Of a stretch of 8,872 bases of DNA, positions 1 through 5,570 are shown in pieces (position 1 is the stretch's first letter; each line of letters starts with the position of its first letter). Under the pieces are notes generated by a model that saw nothing but the letters and a program-made list of their open reading frames with translations, ran no database searches and was not told where the DNA came from. Source of the DNA: Acuticoccus sp038745295 (GTDB lineage: Bacteria; Pseudomonadota; Alphaproteobacteria; Rhizobiales; Amorphaceae). The stretch spans positions 1 through 8,872 of the forward strand of contig JBCDLN010000174.1 in the NCBI GenBank assembly GCA_038745295.1. The letters are read 5' to 3'. The translations under genes and the position numbers were made by a program.

Positions 1-1
1 C

Positions 2-322
2 AAGAAATGTGCGCCCGACACAGCGTTCACCACCGGTACAACGGTCTTTCCGCCGGGGGCTGCCGCGCCAATGCATAGCCACAACTGTGCCGAGCAGGTC
101 ACCATACTGTCGGGCGAAGCTTTGGCTGAGGTGGGCGGCGCCAAAACCCGCCTTGGCCCACTCGATACCAGCTACATTCCAGCACAGGTGCCGCACCGTT
201 TCAGCAACGCCGGTGATGGTCCCCTCACCATCTTGTGGATTTATGCGGCTCAAGATGTAACGCGCACGTTTACTGACACGGGACAAACCGTGCCGCATCT
301 TTCTTCTGGCGACCAAGTATAA
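2..322 (+). CDS. Cupin-domain protein, 5' partial
   Basis: This is the C-terminal 106 residues of a small single-domain cupin whose start lies before the window; the frame is open to the first base. Cupin motif 1 is complete in visible residues 19-38: a glycine, then H25-x-H27-x3-E31-x6-G38, the usual metal ligands. Motif 2 follows as P60-x4-H65-x3-N69, supplying the fourth ligand (H65). A short hydrophobic strand (LTILWIYA) closes the barrel. Such proteins bind a divalent metal and act as small-molecule dioxygenases, isomerases or sugar-binding proteins; nothing here tells which. An internal ATG at position 71 is not a likely start, because the strands before it and the first metal histidine are needed for the fold. 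The gene is convergent with the oxidoreductase, with only about 30 bp between their stops and no convincing terminator. The cupin fold is well supported; the function is unknown. Confidence 0.82.
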   Translation, partial: KKCAPDTAFTTGTTVFPPGAAAPMHSHNCAEQVTILSGEALAEVGGAKTRLGPLDTSYIPAQVPHRFSNAGDGPLTILWIYAAQDVTRTFTDTGQTVPHLSSGDQV

Positions 323-352
323 AAGGCAGCCGGCAATCGCCCAGCCTATGGC

Positions 353-1411
353 TCACGGGGCAAGTTCTGCGATATGAACTGTGCGCCGGTCCTCAGCGGA
401 GCGGGTGATGGCCTCAAGCACTTCGATGTTGTGGATCAGCTCCTCATGGGTAAAGGGGTAGTGGGCTTCCCCCTTCACACTGGCGCGAAAGGCTTCGAGG
501 TTGCGCATGACAGCATCGTCCCACTCAAAGACTGTGCTTTGGTGGGGGGCGTTGGAGTGTGCTGTCACTGATGTGACCTTCCCGCCCGGGGTGTCGGGGT
601 GGGAGGCGTTGCGTACCTCAACCCAAGCGGCGTGGCCGAACACATGCATGCGAATGAAGTGGGGGGTGTAAAGAACGGCAGACAACGTGGCTGTCATCCC
701 AGCCTCAAAGCCCAGTTGGACGGTCACCACATCTCCCGTTTCCCAGCCAAGGATGCGGTTTGCCGTCATTGCTTGAACCGTCTCGACGCGGCCGAAGAAC
801 GAGATCAAGAGATCTGTCAGATGGATGCCCATGGCCGTCATCCCGGCGGCGGGGCAGACGGTCTTACTGGTGCGCCAGTCACCCTTGGGGACATGGATGA
901 GTTTGTCGTGCGAAAAAGCGGCCTCGGCGTGCATGATTGTGCCGAGTTCGCCGGCATCGATGGCGTTTTTCAGAGCGAGCATCGCGGGCTCAAACCGCCG
1001 CTCATGGCCAATGGCAAGGGGCACCCCTGCGTCCTCGACCGCGGCGACGGCTCGCCGAGCGCTGGCTGCTGTGAGCGCCAGCGGCTTTTCGCAAAGCACC
1101 GGCTTTCCTGCTTTTGCGCAGGCAACCACCTGCTCTTCATGGAGAAGGTTTGGTGTGGTCAGAACAACCGCGTCCACCGTATTGAGCGCCAACACCTCGT
1201 CAAGAGTGCCATAGGCCGTGTGGCCTGCCTGGCGCACCGCGTCCTGGAGGTCCGCCCGTGGCTCGACAATGCCGGCGACAGCAATCGTCTCATGGTGTGT
1301 TAAGCGTGCTGCCATGTGCTTGCCCCACCAACCATATCCGGCGATGGCAATGGAAAAGTCCCGTTGAGATGCAGTGCTAGCCACTTGTCGATGCCTCCCC
1401 AGACGGGTCAT
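353..1411 (-). CDS. Gfo/Idh/MocA family NAD(P)-dependent oxidoreductase
   Basis: This soluble dehydrogenase of about 352 residues has a normal length for the family. Numbering from the longest open frame (TTG at 1420), the N-terminal Rossmann fold carries G28-Y-G-W-W-G33, the dinucleotide-binding GxGxxG. The family signature E111-K112-P113 follows; this lysine is normally catalytic. A conserved-looking GHERRFEP stretch lies at 138-145, and GIHLTD at 198-203 supplies the catalytic-type histidine H200. The C-terminal half is the alpha/beta substrate domain. I chose the ATG at 1411 over the TTG at 1420 because it still leaves room before the nucleotide-binding strand; no strong Shine-Dalgarno decides it. 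The family oxidises or reduces sugars, inositols and related polyols; the substrate cannot be named here. The gene is divergent from the LysR regulator, a typical arrangement for a LysR target, and convergent with the cupin gene. Confidence 0.88.
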   Translation of the reverse strand: MTRLGRHRQVASTASQRDFSIAIAGYGWWGKHMAARLTHHETIAVAGIVEPRADLQDAVRQAGHTAYGTLDEVLALNTVDAVVLTTPNLLHEEQVVACAKAGKPVLCEKPLALTAASARRAVAAVEDAGVPLAIGHERRFEPAMLALKNAIDAGELGTIMHAEAAFSHDKLIHVPKGDWRTSKTVCPAAGMTAMGIHLTDLLISFFGRVETVQAMTANRILGWETGDVVTVQLGFEAGMTATLSAVLYTPHFIRMHVFGHAAWVEVRNASHPDTPGGKVTSVTAHSNAPHQSTVFEWDDAVMRNLEAFRASVKGEAHYPFTHEELIHNIEVLEAITRSAEDRRTVHIAELAP

Positions 1412-1420
1412 TCCCGCCAA

Positions 1421-1568
1421 AACGCCTGGCGGCGATGCGCGTGAGTTTGGCCTCCGCCGACCCCTGTCCGATGGGATACGCGCCGGCGAGCATTCACAAA
1501 CACTTATAAATAGTGATAGGACGGATCGTAAATCTTGATAGCGTCATTGGTTGGCCTTGCCCGTGTCC
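1421..1568. promoter_or_regulatory. Divergent promoter region, oxidoreductase/LysR
   Basis: This non-coding gap separates two genes reading away from each other, so it must hold both promoters. The part near 1491-1545 is clearly more AT-rich than the surroundings. It contains the dyad CACT-N7-AGTG at 1501-1515, centred on TATAAA (1505-1510). The hexamer TGATAG occurs twice, at 1514-1519 and 1536-1541, 22 bp apart (two helical turns). On the minus strand, TTTACG (1527-1532) and TATAAG (1503-1508) are 18 bp apart and could form a weak promoter for the oxidoreductase. LysR regulators commonly bind such divergent gaps, but the dyad is short and not a textbook T-N11-A box, so the operator call is an inference. 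Confidence 0.4.
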
Positions 1569-2564
1569 ATGAAGCTCCAACACCTCAAATACTTTGTGGC
1601 TGTCTATGAGGAAGGCTCATTCTCGGCAGGCGCGCACCGTGTGAATGCGACCCAGTCGGGCTTATCGATGCACGTCAAACAGCTTGAAGACCGTTACCAG
1701 GTTCGCCTCTTGAGCCGCAGCTCCACAGGCGTTGTTCCCACCGAAGCAGGACGGCGATTTTACCGCCACGCGGTGGGCGTGCTGCGCGCTGCGGCGGAGG
1801 CTGAGGCAACGTTGCGGCAGTTGTCCGGCGTGTTGTCGGGCCATCTTAGAATTGGGTTGATGCCCACCTTTACGCGGGCCGTGCTGGGCCCGGCGCTGCT
1901 CAAGTTTTCTGCCGCCTACCCGAATGTGCGCGTTTCGGTCGTGGAGGCTTATTCGGGCGAGCTTTCGCGAAAGGTTGCGGCCGGTCAGCTGGACTTTGCG
2001 GTGGTCCCCGCCTTTGACGCCGACCTTAGCCTGACTGCAACACTGATGGGGACCGATCGCGAATTCCTCATGGTATCGGCGGACAGTCCAGTAGAGCTTG
2101 GCGAGGTCGCCGTCCTTGCTGACCTGCCCCCACTCAATATTGTCTTGCCCAGCCAAGAAAACGCGCGGCGCCGTAAGATCGACGCTTACCTGACAAAATA
2201 TCAGATCGAGACGGGCGATACCATGGAGCTCGACGCGATGTTTGCAACGCTCGATCTGGTGGCCCGGTCCGACTGGGCGACGATCTTGCCCGGCATCTTA
2301 TGCATTCCCGATCGGGACGGTGGACAGCGTAAGATCGCCCCGCTGGCCTTTCCCTCCCTTCAAGTGGAGTACATGCGGATCGAACCGCTTGCTGCGCCGC
2401 TGAGCCCGGTGGGGACGGCCTTTTATGACGTCCTCAAAAACGAGCTTGAAGCCGCGCTTGATCTTGTCCCTGGCGGGGCTGTTCAATCGCGCGTACTTGC
2501 TGATGCTGGTCCACAAACGGCACCCGCCGGTGCCGACGACCCTACGAGGAGCCTTGAGCCATGA
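1569..2564 (+). CDS. LysR-family transcriptional regulator
   Basis: This 331-residue regulator has an N-terminal winged helix-turn-helix (about residues 1-60: MKLQHLKYFVAVYEEGSF, then NATQSGLSMHVKQLE as recognition region). A linker helix follows, then a substrate-binding domain starting at the strand LRIGLMPTF. The ATG at 1569 is preferred because LysR proteins begin almost exactly there; the same frame also has GTG at 1563 and TTG at 1551, and no clear Shine-Dalgarno separates them. The final ~25 residues, rich in Ala, Gly and Pro, extend beyond the usual family length of about 300-310 and are probably an unstructured tail. LysR proteins bind a small ligand and act as tetramers at divergent promoters, so the oxidoreductase is a likely target along with autoregulation. 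Its stop overlaps the start of the stress-protein gene by ATGA. The effector is unknown. Confidence 0.93.
   Translation: MKLQHLKYFVAVYEEGSFSAGAHRVNATQSGLSMHVKQLEDRYQVRLLSRSSTGVVPTEAGRRFYRHAVGVLRAAAEAEATLRQLSGVLSGHLRIGLMPTFTRAVLGPALLKFSAAYPNVRVSVVEAYSGELSRKVAAGQLDFAVVPAFDADLSLTATLMGTDREFLMVSADSPVELGEVAVLADLPPLNIVLPSQENARRRKIDAYLTKYQIETGDTMELDAMFATLDLVARSDWATILPGILCIPDRDGGQRKIAPLAFPSLQVEYMRIEPLAAPLSPVGTAFYDVLKNELEAALDLVPGGAVQSRVLADAGPQTAPAGADDPTRSLEP
2546..2551 (+). promoter_or_regulatory. Ribosome binding site of the stress-protein gene, inside lysR
   Basis: GAGGAG lies 9 bases before the ATG at 2561, within the last codons of the LysR gene. It supports the start at 2561 and independent or coupled re-initiation after the overlapping LysR stop. 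Confidence 0.7.
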
Positions 2565-3436
2565 CTGTCCGTTCTATCGTCTGTCTTCACAGCGGCTACG
2601 CCCATGAAATGACCAGCCTAAACACGGCGGTCAGTATCGCGAAGGACCTGGGCGCGCATCTCAAGATCCTCCACGCCGCTTACGTGGCCCACCCCACAGC
2701 GTTCTACTTTGGCGAATCGGCTGCGCTGGGTGCGGGATGGCAAGAAGCTGTGGACAAACAAATGCAGGCCGAGCTGGATGCGGCCCGCCAATCGGCCCAA
2801 ACCGTCTGTGCCGCCCACGGTTTGACACTCAGCGAGGAGGGGGCAGGCCCGGGCCCACAGGCCAGTTTCAGCGCCGTCATGGGTTACTCCGAACGGGCCC
2901 TGATCCGTGAACTGAGCATTTGCGATCTTGTGGTGCTGGGCGCTCTCAAAGGATCGAGCAGCGTGATGGATGGCGCCATTGCCAACTTGGCACTGTTTGC
3001 AACGGCGCGGCCCGTTCTTATCGTGCGCCAAGATGACGGGGACGTCACACCAAAGCTCAGTGGGGGCGTGTGTGCGGTGGCGTGGAACAACAGCCCCGAA
3101 GCGATCCACGCCCTCGTCCACGGGCGCGATCTCATTCTTGCTGCGCGCGAAGTGCACATCCTGTCATCAAGCGATGATGTTCCCTCCGAACCCACCCGCG
3201 ACCAGGCCATTGCGCTCAACTATCTCGCCGCCCACGGGGTAACGGCGCAGCTGTCTCAAATTGCCCATGGCGACAAATCCGACGCCGAAGCCGTGCTTGC
3301 CAAAGCGCAGGAGCTTGGCTGCGACTACCTTGTGATGGGCGGCTACGGCCACAGCATGTTCCGAGAAATGTTGCTGGGTGGTTTTTCGGAAACCATGCTG
3401 GAACAGGCCGATTTCCCGCTTATGCTGTGCCACTAG
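2561..3436 (+). CDS. Universal stress protein, tandem UspA domains
   Basis: This 291-residue cytoplasmic protein has two Usp folds in tandem, a common form in Alphaproteobacteria. Domain 1 covers about residues 1-147, with CDLVVLGALKGSS at 121-133 and the last strand PVLIVRQ at 151-157. Domain 2 begins near VCAVAWNNSPEA (170-181). It ends with an ATP-binding-type motif at 260-276: G260-x2-G263-x9-G273, followed by GFS rather than the usual GS or GT. Domain 1 shows no such motif, so only the second half is likely to bind nucleotide. The start overlaps the LysR stop (ATGA) and has GAGGAG upstream, so it is probably co-transcribed and translationally coupled with LysR. Family members help survival under starvation, redox or envelope stress by poorly defined means. 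The family is well supported; the specific role is not. Confidence 0.9.
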   Translation: MTVRSIVCLHSGYAHEMTSLNTAVSIAKDLGAHLKILHAAYVAHPTAFYFGESAALGAGWQEAVDKQMQAELDAARQSAQTVCAAHGLTLSEEGAGPGPQASFSAVMGYSERALIRELSICDLVVLGALKGSSSVMDGAIANLALFATARPVLIVRQDDGDVTPKLSGGVCAVAWNNSPEAIHALVHGRDLILAAREVHILSSSDDVPSEPTRDQAIALNYLAAHGVTAQLSQIAHGDKSDAEAVLAKAQELGCDYLVMGGYGHSMFREMLLGGFSETMLEQADFPLMLCH

Positions 3437-3463
3437 AGCATTCATAATTCATCGCAACGCGTG

Positions 3464-3503
3464 GCGCTTTGAGGGACGTGTCATGCGCTCTTGCTCAAAG
3501 CGC
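3464..3503. repeat. 10-bp perfect inverted repeat after the stress-protein gene
   Basis: GCGCTTTGAG (3464-3473) and CTCAAAGCGC (3494-3503) are exact reverse complements separated by 20 bases. The repeat lies 27 bp after the stress-protein stop, where a transcript end is expected. There is no following T tract, so it may be a factor-dependent end, an RNA-stabilising hairpin or a protein site. Confidence 0.6.
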
Positions 3504-3530
3504 GGCAACGCCTGGGTGCTGAGAGGTCGG

Positions 3531-3592
3531 GCGGCGGTGTCCCCAAACCGCCGCGCGCAAGTTCGACCTGCGCGTTGCTGTGCGGACGCGCA
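3531..3592 (+). repeat. Cluster of GC-rich hairpins with two mutually exclusive stems
   Basis: GCGGCGGT (3531-3538) pairs perfectly with ACCGCCGC (3547-3554) over an 8-base loop. Directly after it, CGCGCA (3554-3559) can pair with TGCGCG (3569-3574), or TGCGCGT (3569-3575) can pair with ACGCGCA (3586-3592). The segment 3569-3574 is shared, so the last two stems exclude each other, as in attenuators. The run after the last stem is A-rich (GAAAAC), not T-rich. Which strand, if either, is transcribed is not known. Confidence 0.5.
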
Positions 3593-3609
3593 GAAAACAA
3601 CACCTTCAT

Positions 3610-3664
3610 GATGAACTATGATGTGCGATGATTGAGACTGTGAACGGCACAGTCACAGTTCATC
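3610..3664. promoter_or_regulatory. Nested dyad upstream of the LuxR-type gene, possible operator
   Basis: Two nested inverted repeats are seen. The outer arms are GATGAACT (3610-3617) and AGTTCATC (3657-3664), both exact. Inside them, off centre, GACTGTG (3636-3642) and CACAGTC (3648-3654) form a 7-bp stem with a 5-base loop. The element lies 110-170 bp before the start codon of the LuxR-type gene in AT-rich DNA, where an activator or repressor site is expected. Its function as an operator is inferred from position only. Confidence 0.4.
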
Positions 3665-3775
3665 GTTAAATATCATCACGTACTAAGCTTCACATTTCTC
3701 AACGATACGCGCGTTGAACATTTTTCATTGTCAATCAAGCTGTCTTCACCGCCAATGAATGACTTGGGGTCGAAG

Positions 3776-4555
3776 ATGACAGATCAATTCGACGATTTTT
3801 CACATGACGATGATCATGGGCCAACCGACAAGACTGACCAGGAAAGCGATGGCAGCGGTCGCTATCTCGTCTTAGGTGAGTTGTTTACTGCTCTTTTTGC
3901 AAAGAGCCGCGTTGCCATGATGTGCATTGATACCAAGCAAAGGATTGTGTTTGAGAACAGCGCCGCAGGCCAGATCCTGGCAGGGGCCACTGTGCTGAAG
4001 CGCGATCGGGGACGTGCAGTCCCTTTGTGCGGCGACACAGCCAGACTGCTGCGCCGGGTCATTCATGTTTTGAAGCACGACGCTGAGTGGACTGGCATCG
4101 CCTGTCCGGAGCGGGAGACTGTGCTGCGCTCGCCAAACGATGAGGCCCGCTTGTGCGCTCGCCTTGTCATGCTGTCTGGCGCACACATCAAAGCGATCAT
4201 GCCCACCCATTCAGCCACCATTGCCATGACCTTGTGCGATCCCCGTGCCCGGCCGGATGTTGAGATCGAAGTGCTGTCGTCTGTTTTCGGTCTCACGCCC
4301 AAGGAAGCGCGGGTGATGGCCGCCAGCGCGAAGGGCTTCGGCGTTGCCGAGATTGCCGACCTCACCTGCCGCTCGCCTGAAACAGTGCGCAGTCACATCA
4401 AGTCGATCCACACCAAGATCAACGCCCGCAAGCAATCGGATCTGGTGAGGATGGTGTTCAACGTCTTGTTATCGCGTGCCGTCCCCTGTTTCCACGCCGA
4501 AGCGTGGGGATCGCCCGGCCCATTGAGCCCCCGCAGAGGTAGGCGATCGAATTGA
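3776..4555 (+). CDS. LuxR-type regulator with PAS-like N-terminal domain
   Basis: From the ATG at 3776 the protein has 259 residues. A very acidic leader comes first (residues 1-28, rich in Asp, Glu and His). A PAS-like segment follows at about 31-150, recognisable by FAKSRVAMMCIDTKQRIVFEN and typical of sensory N-terminal parts. A LuxR/FixJ-type helix-turn-helix ends the known fold at about 172-230 (LTPKEARV, then AEIADLTCRSPETVRSHIKSI as recognition helix region). There is no phospho-acceptor receiver domain, so the signal is probably a ligand or redox state. A GGGG stretch just before the ATG at 3776 favours this start; ATG 3755 and TTG 3728 in the same frame are alternatives. About 25 residues beyond the HTH (Pro/Arg/Ser-rich) look like an added tail, and a hairpin is encoded inside them. 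The stop codon forms part of the 46-bp palindrome. The target genes are unknown. Confidence 0.85.
   Translation: MTDQFDDFSHDDDHGPTDKTDQESDGSGRYLVLGELFTALFAKSRVAMMCIDTKQRIVFENSAAGQILAGATVLKRDRGRAVPLCGDTARLLRRVIHVLKHDAEWTGIACPERETVLRSPNDEARLCARLVMLSGAHIKAIMPTHSATIAMTLCDPRARPDVEIEVLSSVFGLTPKEARVMAASAKGFGVAEIADLTCRSPETVRSHIKSIHTKINARKQSDLVRMVFNVLLSRAVPCFHAEAWGSPGPLSPRRGRRSN
4489..4510 (+). repeat. Hairpin within the 3' end of the LuxR-type gene
   Basis: CCACGC (4492-4497), tetraloop CGAA, and GCGTGG (4502-4507) form a perfect 6-bp stem that can extend by three weaker pairs at its base. It lies in the coding tail after the HTH domain and about 45 bp before the stop. No T tract follows, so a terminator is not supported; a transcript-stabilising or processing hairpin is possible. 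Confidence 0.45.
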
Positions 4556-4598
4556 CAATCCATAATCTCTGACTAAGGTCAGACATTATGGATTGTCA
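4553..4598. promoter_or_regulatory. 46-bp near-perfect palindrome, candidate operator of the MarR-GNAT gene
   Basis: The outer arms TGACAATCCATAAT (4553-4566) and ATTATGGATTGTCA (4585-4598) are exact reverse complements over 14 bp. Inside them, TCTGAC-TAAG-GTCAGA (4568-4583) is a second perfect palindrome. Only one C/C pair (4567/4584) and the TAAG centre break the symmetry. The inner 16-bp repeat has the size of a typical MarR dimer site. The element covers the stop codon of the LuxR-type gene, the AAGG ribosome binding site (4575-4578) and the ATG (4588) of the MarR-GNAT gene. TTGACA at 4552-4557 resembles a -35 box. Autoregulation by the MarR domain is the natural inference. In RNA it would fold into a hairpin masking the start codon. 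Confidence 0.7.
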
Positions 4599-5484
4599 CA
4601 CTCCGGATGAGTTGGCGCAGGTGCGCCGGTTTAATCGGGCCGTCACGCAAAATGTGGGGGCGCTGGATACGTCCTTTCTTGGCCGCGGGCGGTCTTTGGG
4701 GGCTGCACGCATTGTCAGCGAAGTCGGCCAGGGGCGCTATGATGTGGGCGAAATGCGCCGGCGCCTTGGTCTCGACAGCGGGCTCCTCAGCAGACTTCTG
4801 CGCGCGCTTGAGGCGGACGGCCTGATCACCACCCACCCTCACCCTGATGATGCCCGGCGAAGGCTTGTCCACCTGACCGACAAAGGCCGTCAGGAGTTTG
4901 CTTCGTACGAAACCTTATCTGATGCACACGCGGCGCACGTCCTGGCGCAACACCGCGATCGTCCCGCCCTGCTTGCGGCGATGGAGCTCGTCACCTGCGC
5001 TTTAGGGAGGGACAGAATTGACCTTGTGGAGTGCGATCCCCGCAGTGAGGCTGCGCTCTACTGCCTTAACCAGTACTACAGTGAATTGGCTGAACGGTTT
5101 AGCGAAGGATTTGATGTGGACAAATCCTTAGACCCCACCCCCTTCGATATGATGCGACCGCGGGGCATGTTTTTGGTGGCGCAGTTAGACGGGGTGCCGC
5201 TCGGCTGCGTGGGCCTCAAAGGGACGGGCGGGCCTGTGGGCGAAGTGAAGCGGCTCTGGGTTTTGAAGTGTGCGCGGGGGATCGGCCTCGCCAAGCGGTT
5301 GATGGTAGCCGTTGAGGAGGCCGCTGTTGACCTCAAATTCACCACCTTGCGCCTTGATACCAAACGCCTTCTCACCGAAGCCGTCACCTACTATCAATCG
5401 GCCGGCTGGTCGGAGGTGGACCGTTTCAACGACGATCCATATCCGGACATCTTCTTTGAAAAACACCTCTCCCCTCGCAGCTAA
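4588..5484 (+). CDS. MarR-type regulator fused to GNAT acetyltransferase
   Basis: This 298-residue fusion has a MarR domain at about residues 8-140. Its winged helix spans 51-104: YDVGEMRRRLGLDSGLLSRLL as the HTH, with D87-D88-A-R-R-R-L as the wing and LTDKG after it. A GNAT N-acetyltransferase follows at about 145-296. Its acetyl-CoA motif A is at 219-240, with R230-G-I-G233-L-A235 matching R-x-x-G-x-A. The last strand region YYQSAGWSEVDRFNDDPYPDIFFEKHL is typical of the fold. MarR-GNAT fusions are a known architecture; the acetylated substrate is generally unknown. The start ATG at 4588 has AAGG 9 bases upstream and sits in the right arm of the 46-bp palindrome; GTG at 4621 is a less likely alternative. 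The gene precedes the hydantoinase pair by 86 bp on the same strand, so it is the best candidate for their regulator. Motif assignment is strong; the physiological role is inferred. Confidence 0.9.
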   Translation: MDCHTPDELAQVRRFNRAVTQNVGALDTSFLGRGRSLGAARIVSEVGQGRYDVGEMRRRLGLDSGLLSRLLRALEADGLITTHPHPDDARRRLVHLTDKGRQEFASYETLSDAHAAHVLAQHRDRPALLAAMELVTCALGRDRIDLVECDPRSEAALYCLNQYYSELAERFSEGFDVDKSLDPTPFDMMRPRGMFLVAQLDGVPLGCVGLKGTGGPVGEVKRLWVLKCARGIGLAKRLMVAVEEAAVDLKFTTLRLDTKRLLTEAVTYYQSAGWSEVDRFNDDPYPDIFFEKHLSPRS

Positions 5485-5570
5485 CGTGCGCGGCCCCGGT
5501 TCGGCCGTTCTGACTTGCACTGGGTAAGCTGAGGTCGCACCTTCCCTGCACGTCATCTGAGGAGCCTTCC
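5485..5570 (+). promoter_or_regulatory. Gap before hyuA with ribosome binding site
   Basis: The 86-bp gap contains a weak hairpin, CGGCC (5491-5495) with GGCCG (5503-5507), without a T run. At 5559-5564 GAGGAG lies 6 bases before the ATG at 5571, a strong ribosome binding site that fixes the hyuA start. No clear promoter or repeat of the upstream palindrome is seen, so transcription may read through from the MarR-GNAT gene. Confidence 0.55.

Larger units (their letters stand above)
3437..3775. other. Hairpin-rich non-coding region before the LuxR-type gene
   Basis: No credible gene is seen here; a small + strand frame crossing 3378-3611 is mostly a shadow of the stress-protein gene. Inverted repeats are dense: a 10-bp perfect repeat (3464-3473 with 3494-3503), an 8-bp stem (3531-3538 with 3547-3554), two competing stems (3554-3559 with 3569-3574, and 3569-3575 with 3586-3592), and a nested dyad (3610-3664). 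None is followed by a T run, so none is a standard terminator. The left half is GC-rich and the right half (from about 3595) is AT-rich and probably holds the promoter of the LuxR-type gene. A small RNA or attenuator is possible but not shown. Confidence 0.5.

Noticed and set aside
599..1303. 234-residue + strand open frame opposite the oxidoreductase gene
   Set aside because: It is fully antisense to a gene with clear family motifs. Its translation shows no recognisable domain and an odd composition, a usual result of GC-rich DNA.
2618..3157. 179-residue - strand frame opposite the stress-protein gene
   Set aside because: It is a shadow of the Usp gene, with no motif and no ribosome binding site of note.
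3464..3592. Intrinsic terminators among the hairpins of the gap
   Set aside because: None of the stems is followed by a run of T on either strand, so I list them as repeats only.
3378..3611. 77-residue + strand frame running from the Usp 3' end into the gap
   Set aside because: The first part is an out-of-frame copy of Usp and the rest is Arg/Cys-rich low-complexity sequence from hairpin DNA. I see no start signal.
4063..4435. Minus strand frames opposite the LuxR-type gene
   Set aside because: They are antisense shadows; the + strand protein has a clear HTH and explains the coding signal.
4553..4598. Palindrome as a transcription terminator for the LuxR-type gene
   Set aside because: The arms are AT-rich, there is no T tract after the right arm, and the next start codon lies inside it, which fits an operator better.
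4553..4598. Palindrome as a mobile element end or miniature transposable element
   Set aside because: I see no flanking target-site duplication, and the element supplies a stop codon and a start codon to intact genes. A genome-wide copy search would settle it.
5491..5507. Hairpin after the MarR-GNAT gene as a terminator separating it from hyuA
   Set aside because: The stem is only 5 bp and is followed by TTCTGACTT rather than a T run, so read-through seems more likely.
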